Shown one piece after another: positions 46,005 to 54,994 of a DNA stretch of 64,000 nucleotides. The notes below the pieces were generated by a model that had not been told where the DNA came from, made no database searches, and saw only the letters and a list, made by a program, of their open reading frames with translations. The position numbers and the translations under genes are program-made. Each line of letters opens with the position of its first letter. The first letter of the stretch is position 1. Source of the stretch: Rubrobacteraceae bacterium. GTDB taxonomy: Bacteria; Actinomycetota; Rubrobacteria; Rubrobacterales; Rubrobacteraceae. Where the stretch lies: positions 1 through 64,000 of the forward strand of contig JAUJNO010000007.1 in assembly GCA_030448125.1 (NCBI GenBank). The letters are read 5' to 3'.

Positions 46005-46382
46005 GTGAATACACCTGAATGGGTTGCGCTACAATGGTCGAGAAGCCTAATGGACCTACTGCCCCTTGATCTCGCGGAAGTCCTATCCCGTTTGTCCGGG
46101 AAGCTTGATGCTCTCTACGGCGATCGCTACAAGGGATTGCTGCTCTACGGCTCTTATGTTCGAGGGGAAGCTCACGAGGGCAGCGACGTGGATCTTCTGC
46201 TCCTACTCGAAGGTCCCGTAGACTCGGTTGAGGAGATCCTGCATTTAGAGCCGGTGAAGTGGCCTATCTCCCTGGAGTCGGGCTACGTTCTATCTATCCT
46301 ACCAGCCAGCACGGACGACTATCGAAAGGCCGAGGATCCGCTTCTCTGGAATGCGCGCAGAGAAGGGATATCCACTGCGTGA
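46005..46382 (+). CDS. MNT-type minimal nucleotidyltransferase (antitoxin)
   Basis: 125 residues: GLLLYGSYVRGEAHEGSDVDLLLLLEG contains the GSxxRG and DVD nucleotidyltransferase motif. MNT proteins AMPylate and silence HEPN toxins. GTGA overlap with the next gene confirms the pair. The GTG/ATG start region (MNTPEWVALQW) has GGAACG upstream. Located within a segment bounded by two senA 3' ends. Confidence 0.85.
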   Translation: MNTPEWVALQWSRSLMDLLPLDLAEVLSRLSGKLDALYGDRYKGLLLYGSYVRGEAHEGSDVDLLLLLEGPVDSVEEILHLEPVKWPISLESGYVLSILPASTDDYRKAEDPLLWNARREGISTA

Positions 46383-46774
46383 ACAACATACAGAATCTCC
46401 TCCTGAAAGCCGAGCGCTCCTTCGCGGCGGCCGAGCGTCTTTTGGAGGCTGGCGACGCGGATTTTGCCGCCTCCAGGGCCTACTACGGCTACTTCTACAT
46501 AGCTGAGGGTCTTCTGCTATCAAAAGGCTTCAGGTTCTCACGCCACTCTCAGGTCATAGCCCAATACGGCTTTTACTTCGCGAGGACCAACCAACTGGAT
46601 CCCCGGTTCCACCGACTATTCGACCGGGCGTTTACCTTGCGCCAGCTCGCCGACTACTCGGCGAATCCGACCCTCATGGAACCGCAGGCAGTTCGAGATC
46701 TCATCGAGGGTGGTAGAGAGTTCCTGGCGGCTGCGAAGGAGTATCTAGACATCCGACCAGAAGGAGCCCGGTAG
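46379..46774 (+). CDS. HEPN-domain protein (toxin of MNT/HEPN pair)
   Basis: 131 residues from GTG 46379, overlapping the MNT stop: LLLKAERSFAAAERLLEAGDADFAASRAYYGYFYIAEGLLLSKG and later DPRFHRLFDRAFTLRQLADYS are typical four-helix HEPN features. The RNase-type R-x4-6-H motif is not obvious; ARTNQLDPRFHRLF has Arg-Phe-His close by. The frame is open further upstream (46259), but the GTG is preferred. Confidence 0.82.
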   Translation: MNNIQNLLLKAERSFAAAERLLEAGDADFAASRAYYGYFYIAEGLLLSKGFRFSRHSQVIAQYGFYFARTNQLDPRFHRLFDRAFTLRQLADYSANPTLMEPQAVRDLIEGGREFLAAAKEYLDIRPEGAR

Positions 46775-46817
46775 AATGATTCTCGGGAGGATCTCTCTCT
46801 CGTCCCTCGTATAACCT

Positions 46818-47115
46818 CGACGGGCGACTCCTGGGGCCTGTGGACGTCGCGGCCTTTCCCGAGGGCGACAGCGCGTTCGGGGTGCGGCAGATGATCGAGA
46901 ACACCTGGGAATGGTGCTCTGACACCTTCAGGCCGTACCCCGGCTTCGTCCGCGACCCGTACAAGGACTACTCCGAGCCCTGGTTCGGGGACCACAAGGT
47001 CATGCGCGGCGGCTGCTGGGCTACCCGCGATCGCATGCTCCGCAACACCTGGCGCAACTTCGCCACCCCCGACAGGAGGGATATCTTCGCCGGGTTTAGG
47101 ACGTGCGCTCTGTAG
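46818..47115 (+). pseudogene. Duplicated 3' end of senA (about 98 codons)
   Basis: From NLDGRLLGPVDVAAFPEGDS to FAGFRTCAL the sequence repeats the last 98 codons of senA with about 90 percent nucleotide identity; most differences are synonymous (for example GTTGTTAGGCCCC versus ACTCCTGGGGCCT). It has no start or upstream domain. It ends with the same stop codon as senA. Its divergence shows it is an allele from another lineage rather than a recent local copy (inference). Confidence 0.85.
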
Positions 47116-47242
47116 CCTTACTGCTACTTCAAACGCCGAGCCGGTACCCGACGCTCCTGCAGACAAGAGCTGAATTGCGTTGCCAGTAGGCAGCAATAGT
47201 ACAATGAGCAAGCGGAATGCTCTGTTTGCAGGGAAGGGGATT

Positions 47243-48745
47243 ATGCCGGAACAAGAAACTTACAAACCGGAAGACGATGTAACTAAAGCTCAAGTTTCTT
47301 CAGAACTCGACGAAGCAAAGCAGTTTGCGGAAACGCAAAGCTTTGATGAAGTCAAGAGCGGCGAATGGTTTGTCAACCTATTACGAACAGTTATTCGTAC
47401 TTACGACCGTAACGCTAGAGCAGAATATTTTCAGCAGAAGTATCCGGGGCTACCTCCTGATGCAATCTCAGACAAAATGACCTCTGTAGCGGTCCGAGAT
47501 GCCACTATCGTCGGAGCAAGCGCCGGAGCAGCAGCAACTCCGAGCCAAATAGCCATTTTAGTCTCTGCGGGAATGACGTCCCCCTTATTCGAGGGTGCTA
47601 TTGGGGTTGAAATGGTTCATCTAGCTCGAATCCAGATGCGACTAGTACTTGACCTCTCCGTTGTTTACGAGCTTCAACTTGACCTAGAAGACGTACTCAT
47701 GATTTTTGGCTACGCTTTGCGCGCTGCTCCAGTAGAGATGATTAGTAAGGGGGTTCAGGTAGCAGCTAGAGCCGAGGCTACTGGAGCCGTGAGAAAACAC
47801 GTTAGCAAAGTCACCCTCGAAGCCATCGAAGACTTTTCGCGACGACTCGGTTTCAAAATTTCGCAGCAAACCATCCGCAAGTATGCGGTTCCTGCAGCCT
47901 CTGCTGCCGTAGGGAGCACCTACAATTACGCAACTACTAGGTCGGTAGGCAAAATCGCCAAAATTCATCTCAGGAATAGAGGTAAAGTCACCGAGGAATT
48001 ACGGGCCTTAGTATCGCGTCAGAGCATCTACGATTTAGCGTTCCCCGCCGCAGCTATGTACATAGCTCAAGTTGATGGTGAGTTCTCCACAAAAGAAAAA
48101 GAGCTTTATAGAGCCATGCTCTCGCGGATGTCGTTTGATGAGCACACGCAGGCCGAATTTCAGAAACTGATAGCCAATGAGGCAAATATCCTAGAAGCGA
48201 TGGCTCAGATAGAAGATAGTGAAGTACGGCGTAGCTTGATAGACGTACTGATATTAATGACCGTCTATGACGGTGAGTTGGCCCAGAGAGAGCGCGAGTT
48301 CCTAACAAACGTGGCCAAAGAATTGAACTTGCCTTTAGACTTGGACGAGGTCGAACGAAAAACTCAAGAGTACCGAGTAATAGCCAAGCGGAGTATATTT
48401 GAGAGAGCAGCGGGGGTTGCTGGCGGGGCAGCGGCCAGAGCTAGTGGCGTTGCAGGACATGCAGTGAGAGGCGTTAAAGACACATCCGCGTTGGCTGGTG
48501 ACAGAGCCAAGGGCGTGTTTGGTAGAGCCTTCAAGCATAAAAACGATACAGGCACAGAAAAACCTTTCAACCCAGAAAGCTCAACTATAGCTTGTTCGAG
48601 TTGCGGTAGAGAGGTTGCGGCTGAATTCCGGTTTTGTCCCGGATGCGGACAACCAACCGCGAGCGAGAAAGCTTGTTTGTCTTGTAGCGTTTCGATCCCG
48701 GTCGGTTTCGCTTTTTGCCCCCACTGTGGCGCTTCGCAGAACTAG
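47243..48745 (+). CDS. EcsC-like / TerB-like protein with C-terminal zinc ribbons; low GC
   Basis: About 500 residues. The EcsC-like core (GASAGAAATPSQIAILVSAGMTSPLFEGAIGVEMVHLARIQMRLVLDLSVVY) is followed by a TerB/DnaJ-like helical domain (FPAAAMYIAQVDGEFSTKEKELYRAML ... YDGELAQREREF), an Ala/Gly-rich segment and two zinc ribbons (CSSCGREV...FCPGCGQ and CLSCSVSI...FCPHCGAS). Base composition is clearly lower in GC than its neighbours and codon use differs, so it is probably acquired. Start ATG 47243 has GGGAAGGGG just upstream. Function unknown; membrane stress or defence are possibilities. Confidence 0.65.
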   Translation: MPEQETYKPEDDVTKAQVSSELDEAKQFAETQSFDEVKSGEWFVNLLRTVIRTYDRNARAEYFQQKYPGLPPDAISDKMTSVAVRDATIVGASAGAAATPSQIAILVSAGMTSPLFEGAIGVEMVHLARIQMRLVLDLSVVYELQLDLEDVLMIFGYALRAAPVEMISKGVQVAARAEATGAVRKHVSKVTLEAIEDFSRRLGFKISQQTIRKYAVPAASAAVGSTYNYATTRSVGKIAKIHLRNRGKVTEELRALVSRQSIYDLAFPAAAMYIAQVDGEFSTKEKELYRAMLSRMSFDEHTQAEFQKLIANEANILEAMAQIEDSEVRRSLIDVLILMTVYDGELAQREREFLTNVAKELNLPLDLDEVERKTQEYRVIAKRSIFERAAGVAGGAAARASGVAGHAVRGVKDTSALAGDRAKGVFGRAFKHKNDTGTEKPFNPESSTIACSSCGREVAAEFRFCPGCGQPTASEKACLSCSVSIPVGFAFCPHCGASQN

Positions 48746-48796
48746 CTTGCTCTGCTTCACAGTACTCGGTCGTCCTTGTAGGACGATAATGAGCAC

Positions 48797-49618
48797 ATGA
48801 ACACGCAGCCTCAGCAGCCCGACCTGGCAAAGATCAAGAAACGCCAACAACGGGCGTGGTCCTCGGGCGACTACGCGATGTTCGGAGCGGCGTTGCTCAT
48901 CATAAGCGAGCTTCTCTGCGAGGCCGTGGATCTGCGGCCCGGCCAGAAGGTCCTGGACGTGGCGACCGGCAGCGGCAACACGGCCCTGGCCGCCGCCCGC
49001 CGCTACGGCGAGGTGACCGGCATAGACTACGTCCCGGCTCTGTTGGAGCGAGGTCGGGAGCGAGCCGCCGCCGAGCGGCTGGAGGTCGCGTTCCAGGATG
49101 GTGACGCTGAGGATATTCCCTGCCCGGACGCCTCTTTCGACGTCGTGCTCTCGACCGTGGGGGTGATGTTCGCCCCCGACCAGAAGAGGGCGGCGGGCGA
49201 GCTGCTCCGGGTCTGCCGTCCGGGAGGCAGGATCGGGCTGGCGAGCTGGACGCCCGATAGCTTTGCCGCGGAGATGCCTCGCATCTTCGCCCGGTACGTG
49301 CCTCCGCCTCCAGGTCTGGAGTCGCCCTCGCGATGGGGCGCGGAAGAGCACGTGCGAGAGCTACTCGGAGATGGGATCGGGGATCTCCGGACTACCCGGC
49401 GCAGCTTCGTGTTTCGCTACCGCTCGGTGCGGCACTACCTGGAGATGCTCCAGACCCACCTCGGTCCGACGCGACAGGCTTTCGAGTCGTTGAGCCCGGC
49501 GGAACAGGAGAGCCTGGAGGGCGACCTCGCGGACCTCGTGAATCGTACGAACCGTTCGGGCGACGGGACGATGGTTGTCCCGAGCGATTACCTGGAGGTC
49601 GTGGCCGTCAGGCGTTGA
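48797..49618 (+). CDS. Class I methyltransferase (UbiE/COQ5-like)
   Basis: 273 residues: RPGQKVLDVATGSGNTALAAARRYGEVTGIDYVPALLERG holds motif I and the ribose-binding Asp, then FQDGDAEDIPCPDASFDVVLSTVGVMFAPDQKRAAGELLRVCRPGGRIGLASW. High-GC like the genome norm, in contrast to the gene before it. Substrate unknown. Confidence 0.9.
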   Translation: MNTQPQQPDLAKIKKRQQRAWSSGDYAMFGAALLIISELLCEAVDLRPGQKVLDVATGSGNTALAAARRYGEVTGIDYVPALLERGRERAAAERLEVAFQDGDAEDIPCPDASFDVVLSTVGVMFAPDQKRAAGELLRVCRPGGRIGLASWTPDSFAAEMPRIFARYVPPPPGLESPSRWGAEEHVRELLGDGIGDLRTTRRSFVFRYRSVRHYLEMLQTHLGPTRQAFESLSPAEQESLEGDLADLVNRTNRSGDGTMVVPSDYLEVVAVRR

Positions 49619-49644
49619 GAGCGTTTCGAGCTCCGGAGCGAGCG

Positions 49645-51333
49645 TTAACTACAGCTCGCCGTTTCGTCTGTGACACGGCCAGGCTCCACGACGGTTTCTT
49701 GCTGCTCTCCGGAGCTCGTGTAGGGCGTGCGGTCGGGGGGCACGATCTCGTATAGCAGGTCTCCCTCGACCCGGACGACGGAGAAGCCCGTGTTCTGGAA
49801 GTCGCAGAGGTCTACGCTGTTCTCGAGGGCGTAGACCGGTCCCTTTCTCGCGGCCACCCTGGCGTCGGCGACGCCGTTGCTACCGACGCTCTCCTCCGTC
49901 GGGTACTCGTTGTCGGGCGTGGACGAGGCTGACCAGACCCTCATAGGATTACGGGAGGGGTACCAGGGGCTTACGAGCGTGAGGTCGGCGCGGCGCTCCT
50001 CGACGAGGATCATGTAAGGCAGCGGGCCGCGGTGGTGCAGGATAGTCGCGTTGGGCGCGGTCTTTTCGGCCACGGCTTCGACGATCCGGCGTCCCTTCAG
50101 GTCCTGGCTACGGTCCTCGAGCGAATAATCTTCCCCGATGTCCGCCACCGCGAGGTACAGCAGGGCTATGGAGAGCAGGAGCGGCGTTATCCTCCGCAAG
50201 AGGAGCGGGGTCCGTGCTACGAGGCGTTCGACGCCGTCGAGGATCGCGGCGGCTCCCACGGCTATAAAGAGGGCCAGTATAAGGTAGGATGGTATGAAGT
50301 AGATAAAGTAGTCGAAGATGTCGTACCCGATCGCGTAGACGAGCCAGCCCAGAAAGGGTACGCCGAGGAGCAGCGCCCCCGCGCGGTCCCTGAGGAGCAT
50401 CGCGATAGCCCCGACCGCCGCGACAAGTAGGAGCCCGGCGTGGAATTCGTCCAGGAGGTATCCCCAGAGAGACGCGAGCCGTGAGAGAAGCTCGCCCGGT
50501 CCGGAGGTCGCAAAGCGGATGCCGAACTCGCGGCCGGCGACGAGCTCCCAGAAGCTCGCGAAGCTGCCGGGGTCGGCCTCGTACACCGGCGGCCCCATAG
50601 AGGCTCGCACCGGCAGGTAGAGGTAAGGCGCGAGCCCCAGGACGAAGAGCCCCGCCCCTTTGAGGACGAGCCGCCGGTCGAGCAGCTTCCGGCGGTTGAC
50701 GGCGAAGACGAAGAGCGCGGCGGTGGGGAGGAGGAGGCCGCTCGTCACGTGGTTCGTGAGCGAGAGGCCCATGAGAAGGGCCGCGGCCAGGAGGTAGCGG
50801 TCTCGTCCCGTGTCCCGCCAGAGGAGGAGGACGAGGAGGATCGCCGCCACGAAGAGGGCGTTCAGGGTGTAGACCTCGGCGATCACCGCCTGACTCCAGA
50901 AGATGTTGCCCCCGGCGAAGGCTAAAGAGCCGATCGCCGCCGGCCAGATCCGTCCGCTCAACCGCAGGCCGGCGAAGAAGAGGAAGAACACCGCCGCCGC
51001 GCCGAAGACGGCCGAGGCGAGGTTGGCCCGGTAGGCGGGGTCGCCGAAGGGCAGGTAGGTGAAGAGGTGGGCGAGCATCGTGTACGTCGGATAGCCGGTA
51101 GGGTGCGTTATCCCCAAGGTGTACGAGTGAACCTGGAGCATGGCCGCGTCGATCAGCTCGGGCCTCTCATAGTAGAGGACGGTCGGCGCCAAAGTCCTCA
51201 GGTACAGAACGAACGCGAAGCCCGCGACGCCGAGGGCAACCACGAGAGCGCCACTCCGGTAAACGGACGCCGCGAGACGCCGCGAGGGGCGCGGCTCGTT
51301 CTTCTTGCTTGCTTCTTCGCCGATGTGTCCCAC
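49645..51333 (-). CDS. DUF2723-family membrane protein (PMT-like glycosyltransferase fold)
   Basis: 562 residues with about ten helices. LRTLAPTVLYYERPELIDAAMLQVHSYTLGITHPTGYPTYTMLAHLFTYLP is the DUF2723 signature with acidic lumenal residues, as in GT-C enzymes. The C-terminal soluble part follows DIGEDYSLEDRSQDLKGRRI. Probably transfers or handles a lipid-linked sugar outside the membrane (family inference). Only weak start context at 51333. Confidence 0.88.
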   Translation of the reverse strand: MGHIGEEASKKNEPRPSRRLAASVYRSGALVVALGVAGFAFVLYLRTLAPTVLYYERPELIDAAMLQVHSYTLGITHPTGYPTYTMLAHLFTYLPFGDPAYRANLASAVFGAAAVFFLFFAGLRLSGRIWPAAIGSLAFAGGNIFWSQAVIAEVYTLNALFVAAILLVLLLWRDTGRDRYLLAAALLMGLSLTNHVTSGLLLPTAALFVFAVNRRKLLDRRLVLKGAGLFVLGLAPYLYLPVRASMGPPVYEADPGSFASFWELVAGREFGIRFATSGPGELLSRLASLWGYLLDEFHAGLLLVAAVGAIAMLLRDRAGALLLGVPFLGWLVYAIGYDIFDYFIYFIPSYLILALFIAVGAAAILDGVERLVARTPLLLRRITPLLLSIALLYLAVADIGEDYSLEDRSQDLKGRRIVEAVAEKTAPNATILHHRGPLPYMILVEERRADLTLVSPWYPSRNPMRVWSASSTPDNEYPTEESVGSNGVADARVAARKGPVYALENSVDLCDFQNTGFSVVRVEGDLLYEIVPPDRTPYTSSGEQQETVVEPGRVTDETASCS

Positions 51334-51590
51334 CAGCAGCGTAGGGTACTACAGAGAGGCCGTGTCTCCCGCCAATAACAGAGCGACCGCACCTGCGAGC
51401 CTCCGGGAGGTGGCTCCTCCGTTCCGGCGCCGGCCTCCGGTAAAGATCACGCCTGGCCGCGCGGCTCCCCGACGGTGGCCGGAAATGATCCAAAAAGTTA
51501 ATTCAACCGTAAGGAAACAATGATAAAGTTATGCCATAGTGGGGTTGTGGCCTCCGTGGTGTAGAACAGTAATATCCGAAAGGAGCGTGT

Positions 51591-52628
51591 ATGCCGGTAG
51601 CGGTAGGGATAGGCCTCACGAACGAGTGCAATCTTGCTTGTCCGCACTGCTACCGGCCCACGCTGACGCAGCAACGTCTCTCCGTGCCGGAGGTCGAGAC
51701 CATTCTGGACAACCTCGACGTGGGATCGGTCAACCTCGGCGTGGGCGAGAACGGGGTACACCCGGAGTACCGGAAGATGCTCGCGCTCTTCAGGGAACGG
51801 GAGGTGAAGACGGCGGTCACCTCCAACGGTTACAGCCTGGAGATGCTGACCGACGAGGAGCTCTCTGGCTTCCACTCCGTCGAGCTCTCCTTCGACTTCC
51901 CGACCAAAGAGGAGACGGACGAGTTCCGTGGCACGGGCGCGTGGGAGCTGGCGATAGAGTCGCTGGAACGGTGCCAGTCCTTGGGCATCCCTACCTCTGT
52001 GGCGGCGGTGATGATGAGTACCAACTACGAGCGGATGGAGGAGGTGGCGCGGTTCGCCGCCGGGCTCGGTTGCGACCTGCGCGTAAACGTGTACCAGCCG
52101 GTGATGGGCGAGGAGTTCACCCTCTCCTACGAGCAGTTCTGGCGGGGGTTCGCCAGCCTGTTCGCCGCTGGTCCGGTGGTCGTGTGCAGCGAGCCGCTGG
52201 TAAACGCGATCATGGGCCTCGAGACTACCCGAGGTAACCCGTGTGGCCAACGCAGCATCCGGGCGCTGCCCGCCGGTACCATAACGCCCTGCCCGTACTG
52301 GCCTAGTGCCGCCGCCCGCATCCCGCACCTTGCCGACGCGGAGCACAGCGTCTGGGAGAGGCCCGAGTTCGAGAAGTCCCGCCACGTGCCGGAGGCGTGC
52401 AAACCGTGCCGGTTCGTCGAGAGCTGCGCGGGGGGCTGCGCGAGCCGCCGGGCGCTACGCAACCGCCTGGACGAGCCGGACGAGTACTGCCCGGTGGTGC
52501 GCGGCGAAGACGAGGTCCGGCGCGTCCAGGAGATGATCCACTACACCCTGAGCAACCCCGAGGACGTGCCGAAGGCGGGAAACGCCTGCACCACCGTCAT
52601 CAAGACCGCTGGCCGTCTGCCGGTTTGA
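51591..52628 (+). CDS. Radical SAM / SPASM enzyme
   Basis: 345 residues: TNECNLACPHCYRP supplies the CxxxCxxC cluster, GVGENGVHPEYRK the following strand, VTSNGYSLEMLT the middle, and the C-terminal SPASM region (CKPCRFVESCAGGCASRR, then YCPVVRG) binds extra clusters. SPASM enzymes mature peptides or act on cofactors; no small precursor peptide gene is obvious nearby. AAAGGAG precedes the ATG. Confidence 0.9.
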   Translation: MPVAVGIGLTNECNLACPHCYRPTLTQQRLSVPEVETILDNLDVGSVNLGVGENGVHPEYRKMLALFREREVKTAVTSNGYSLEMLTDEELSGFHSVELSFDFPTKEETDEFRGTGAWELAIESLERCQSLGIPTSVAAVMMSTNYERMEEVARFAAGLGCDLRVNVYQPVMGEEFTLSYEQFWRGFASLFAAGPVVVCSEPLVNAIMGLETTRGNPCGQRSIRALPAGTITPCPYWPSAAARIPHLADAEHSVWERPEFEKSRHVPEACKPCRFVESCAGGCASRRALRNRLDEPDEYCPVVRGEDEVRRVQEMIHYTLSNPEDVPKAGNACTTVIKTAGRLPV

Positions 52629-52760
52629 AGCTAAGCCGGAGGTCAAGATTAAGGCCTCCTCTACGTTGGTCGGTTCGAAGTGTCACCAAGCGTAGTGGGG
52701 TCTCAGCCGCCGCTTGACCTGTCAGTAAACTCGCGCAGAGGGAGTTAGTAGACAAAAGAT

Positions 52761-53090
52761 CTAACCGCGGCGGCGCATCAACCTGGCAACCAGCGCGGCG
52801 GTCGCCAGGCCACCGAGGGCAAGCCTCGCCGCCGCATGCAACGGCGTAGCGCGCAACGCGAGCAGTGGTTTCACCTTGTTCCCCAGGAAACTCAGCGTCC
52901 CGGCGCCCAAATCGGCGAGGATGTACTCGAGCACCGCCCGCCGCCCCGCCTCGGGCCGCTATAGCCGTCAACGAACGACGCGAAGAGGTGGGGCATGCGG
53001 TCGATGCCCCGGCCACCACTCCCCAACCCTCCCGTGACAGCAGCCAGATGCTTCCGTATCTCCCCAAGGTGGTTCGTACGCGCCTGGCTG
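52761..53090 (-). pseudogene. Remnant of the deiodinase-like protein's C-terminal domain (second copy)
   Basis: GGRGIDRMPHLFASFVDGYSG, RRAVLEYILADLGAGTLSFLGNKVKPLLA and LALGGLATAALVARLMRRRG align with the C-terminal domain of the protein at 25837-26726. The upstream sequence to about 53,230 does not contain a redoxin domain or a candidate Sec codon in frame. A broken paralogue. Confidence 0.6.
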
Positions 53091-53248
53091 CGCTCGGCAA
53101 GAATGCACTGGGCTCGGCTCCGAGCCGGCGGGCAAGCAGGCCACCGCGAACCCCGTGGTGGCTTTGAGGCCGTCCGGGTAATGGCTTGGGTGGAGCAAGG
53201 GGCCGAGCTGCAGCGCGGAGCCCAGGCAGTTGTGATTGCCGCGGTGGT

Positions 53249-54598
53249 CTAAAGGTCTAGCTGCTCGAGCGCCTCGATGTACGCCTCCGAGAAGGTCGGG
53301 AACTGGTAGACGCCGTCGAGGAGCTTCTCGATGGGGATCTCCGCCCGGATGGCTAAGGAGGCCTGGTGGATCCACTCTCCCGCCTGCGGGGCGACGGCCC
53401 ACGCCCCGACGAGGACCCCCCGCCCCCGGTCGGCCACGAGCCCGAAGTGCCCGCGCGGGTTCTCTTCATAGGTCCAGGGGCGGGCGAGCACCTTGGTCAT
53501 GTCTAGCGTCACGCTCGCGACCTCGATCCCCTGCTCGCGTGCCTGCTCCTCGGTCAGGCCCGTGGCGGCGACCTCGGGGTCGGAGAAGACGACCCTGGGG
53601 ATGCCGCGGTAGTCGGCATGGCGCTCCTTACCCAAGATGTTGTCGGTTGCGACCTTGGCCTGGTATCTAGCGACGTGGGTGAAGAGCGACACCCCCGTGA
53701 CGTCCCCCAAGGCCCACACCCCATCCGCAAGCCGGCAGCGGTCGTCTATCGGCAGCCCCTTCTCGTCAGGCTCCACTCCGATAGATTCGAGCCCGATCCC
53801 CTCTATGCGAGGCGTCCGACCCGCGGCGATCACTATCACGTCCGTCTCTATCTCCGTGCCGTCGTCGAGCGTGGCGACCGTGCCATCGTCGCCCTCCTTG
53901 CGGGCCTTCTCGACCCTTCGGCCCAAATGGACGTCTATACCCTCCTCTTCGAGGACCTCCTGGATGATCTCCCCGGCCTCTCTGTCTTCGCGGCTTATGA
54001 GCCGGTCGGATGCCTCGACGATCGTCACCTCAGCCCCGAAGCGGTTGAGCCACTGGCTCGCCTCTATGCCGTTGGGGCCGCCGCCTATGACCACCGCGCG
54101 CCCCGGCACCTCGCGCATCGTCGTCACCTCGCGGTTGGTCCAGTAGGGGACATCCTCTATGCCCTCTATGGGCAGTATGGTCTGAGCGGAGCCGGTAGCG
54201 ACGATTATGTGGTCGGCCTCTAAGGTCTGGCCGTTCGCCTCGACCTTTCCCGGACCCGAGATCCGGCCCTCGCCCTTCACGACCGTGGTGCCCTGCTCCT
54301 CGTAGCTCTCCACCTGCGAGGAGTCGTCGAGGTTTCGGATCATCTGGTCGCGGTAGTCGAAGACCTCTTCTAGGGTCAGGGTAGGGGTGCTGGCCCCGAA
54401 GGCCCTGGTCGCTTCTCCCCTGACCTCCGGCGGTCTAAGCAGGGTCTTGGAGGGTATACACGCCCAGTAGGCGCACTCGCCACCGATCAACTCCCGCTCT
54501 ACCACCGCGACCTTCTTGCCGCTAGCTATAAGCTTGCCGGCCGCGACCTCCCCGCCCGGGCCCATACCGAGTATGATTACGTCGAACCTGTCTGCCAT
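53249..54598 (-). CDS. FAD/NAD-dependent disulfide oxidoreductase (dihydrolipoamide-dehydrogenase / MerA-like)
   Basis: 449 residues from ATG 54598 (GAGGCGGG upstream): FDVIILGMGPGGEVAAGKLI (FAD loop), the redox pair GGECAYWACIPSKT, RAVVIGGGPNGIEASQWL (NAD loop) and VWALGDVTGVSLFTHVARYQ. The usual C-terminal His-x4-Glu dyad is missing (FPTFSEAYIEAL), so it is not a standard dihydrolipoamide dehydrogenase. Substrate unknown. Confidence 0.88.
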   Translation of the reverse strand: MADRFDVIILGMGPGGEVAAGKLIASGKKVAVVERELIGGECAYWACIPSKTLLRPPEVRGEATRAFGASTPTLTLEEVFDYRDQMIRNLDDSSQVESYEEQGTTVVKGEGRISGPGKVEANGQTLEADHIIVATGSAQTILPIEGIEDVPYWTNREVTTMREVPGRAVVIGGGPNGIEASQWLNRFGAEVTIVEASDRLISREDREAGEIIQEVLEEEGIDVHLGRRVEKARKEGDDGTVATLDDGTEIETDVIVIAAGRTPRIEGIGLESIGVEPDEKGLPIDDRCRLADGVWALGDVTGVSLFTHVARYQAKVATDNILGKERHADYRGIPRVVFSDPEVAATGLTEEQAREQGIEVASVTLDMTKVLARPWTYEENPRGHFGLVADRGRGVLVGAWAVAPQAGEWIHQASLAIRAEIPIEKLLDGVYQFPTFSEAYIEALEQLDL

Positions 54599-54698
54599 CG
54601 TCCCGCCTCTCATTCGTTGTTTCGTTGTCGATCTTCCGTCGCGTGGAACGCTCGTCGATCCTCAGCGCCCTGCCACGCTTTTTACACGAGCCTGCCGT

Positions 54699-54881
54699 CT
54701 ATGCGATCTTCATTACCTTCTTACTCCCAGCGCACCATTCGATCCGATTGTCAGCAGACTCTTCAAGAGTTGAGGATGAGGGGATCCCCCCGGCGAGTTC
54801 CGAAAGCTTGCGGTAGTGCCCGCTATCATCCGGCAGCTCCACGTCGGGGAACCGGTTGCCGGGAGCGAGATCCAGGCGCAT
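54699..54881 (-). pseudogene. N-terminal fragment of a redoxin/peroxiredoxin-like protein
   Basis: MRLDLAPGNRFPDVELPDDSGHYRKLSELAGG is a typical AhpC/TSA-type start, but the fold breaks off right after it (unrelated residues to the stop at 54699), so the catalytic Cys/Sec loop is gone. It lies next to the disulfide oxidoreductase, which could have been its partner. Confidence 0.6.
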
Positions 54882-54906
54882 AAATCACCTCTCTTGGAAG
54901 GGTAGG

Positions 54907-54928
54907 AGGGCCAGGGCCTACCCTGGCC
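54907..54928 (-). terminator. Terminator-like hairpin
   Basis: GGGCCAGGG (54907-54915) and CCCTGGCCC (54920-54928) form a perfect 9-bp stem with a 4-base loop, 67 bases beyond the stop of the minus-strand SnoaL gene. No U-tract; the function is inferred from position. Confidence 0.5.
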
Positions 54929-54994
54929 CTTCTACTGCCTCCTGGACCATCAGTTTGTCTCTGGCCTTGTCCGCCAGCCCGGCTTCTTCCTGCG

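Noticed and set aside
52968..54223. Long ORFs opposite and beside the disulfide oxidoreductase
   Set aside because: They overlap a clear FAD/NAD enzyme on the minus strand or are low-complexity; none has conserved motifs.
54699..54881. A fourth selenoprotein (redoxin fragment)
   Set aside because: The sequence breaks off before the catalytic loop, so there is no TGA at a Cys position to support it.
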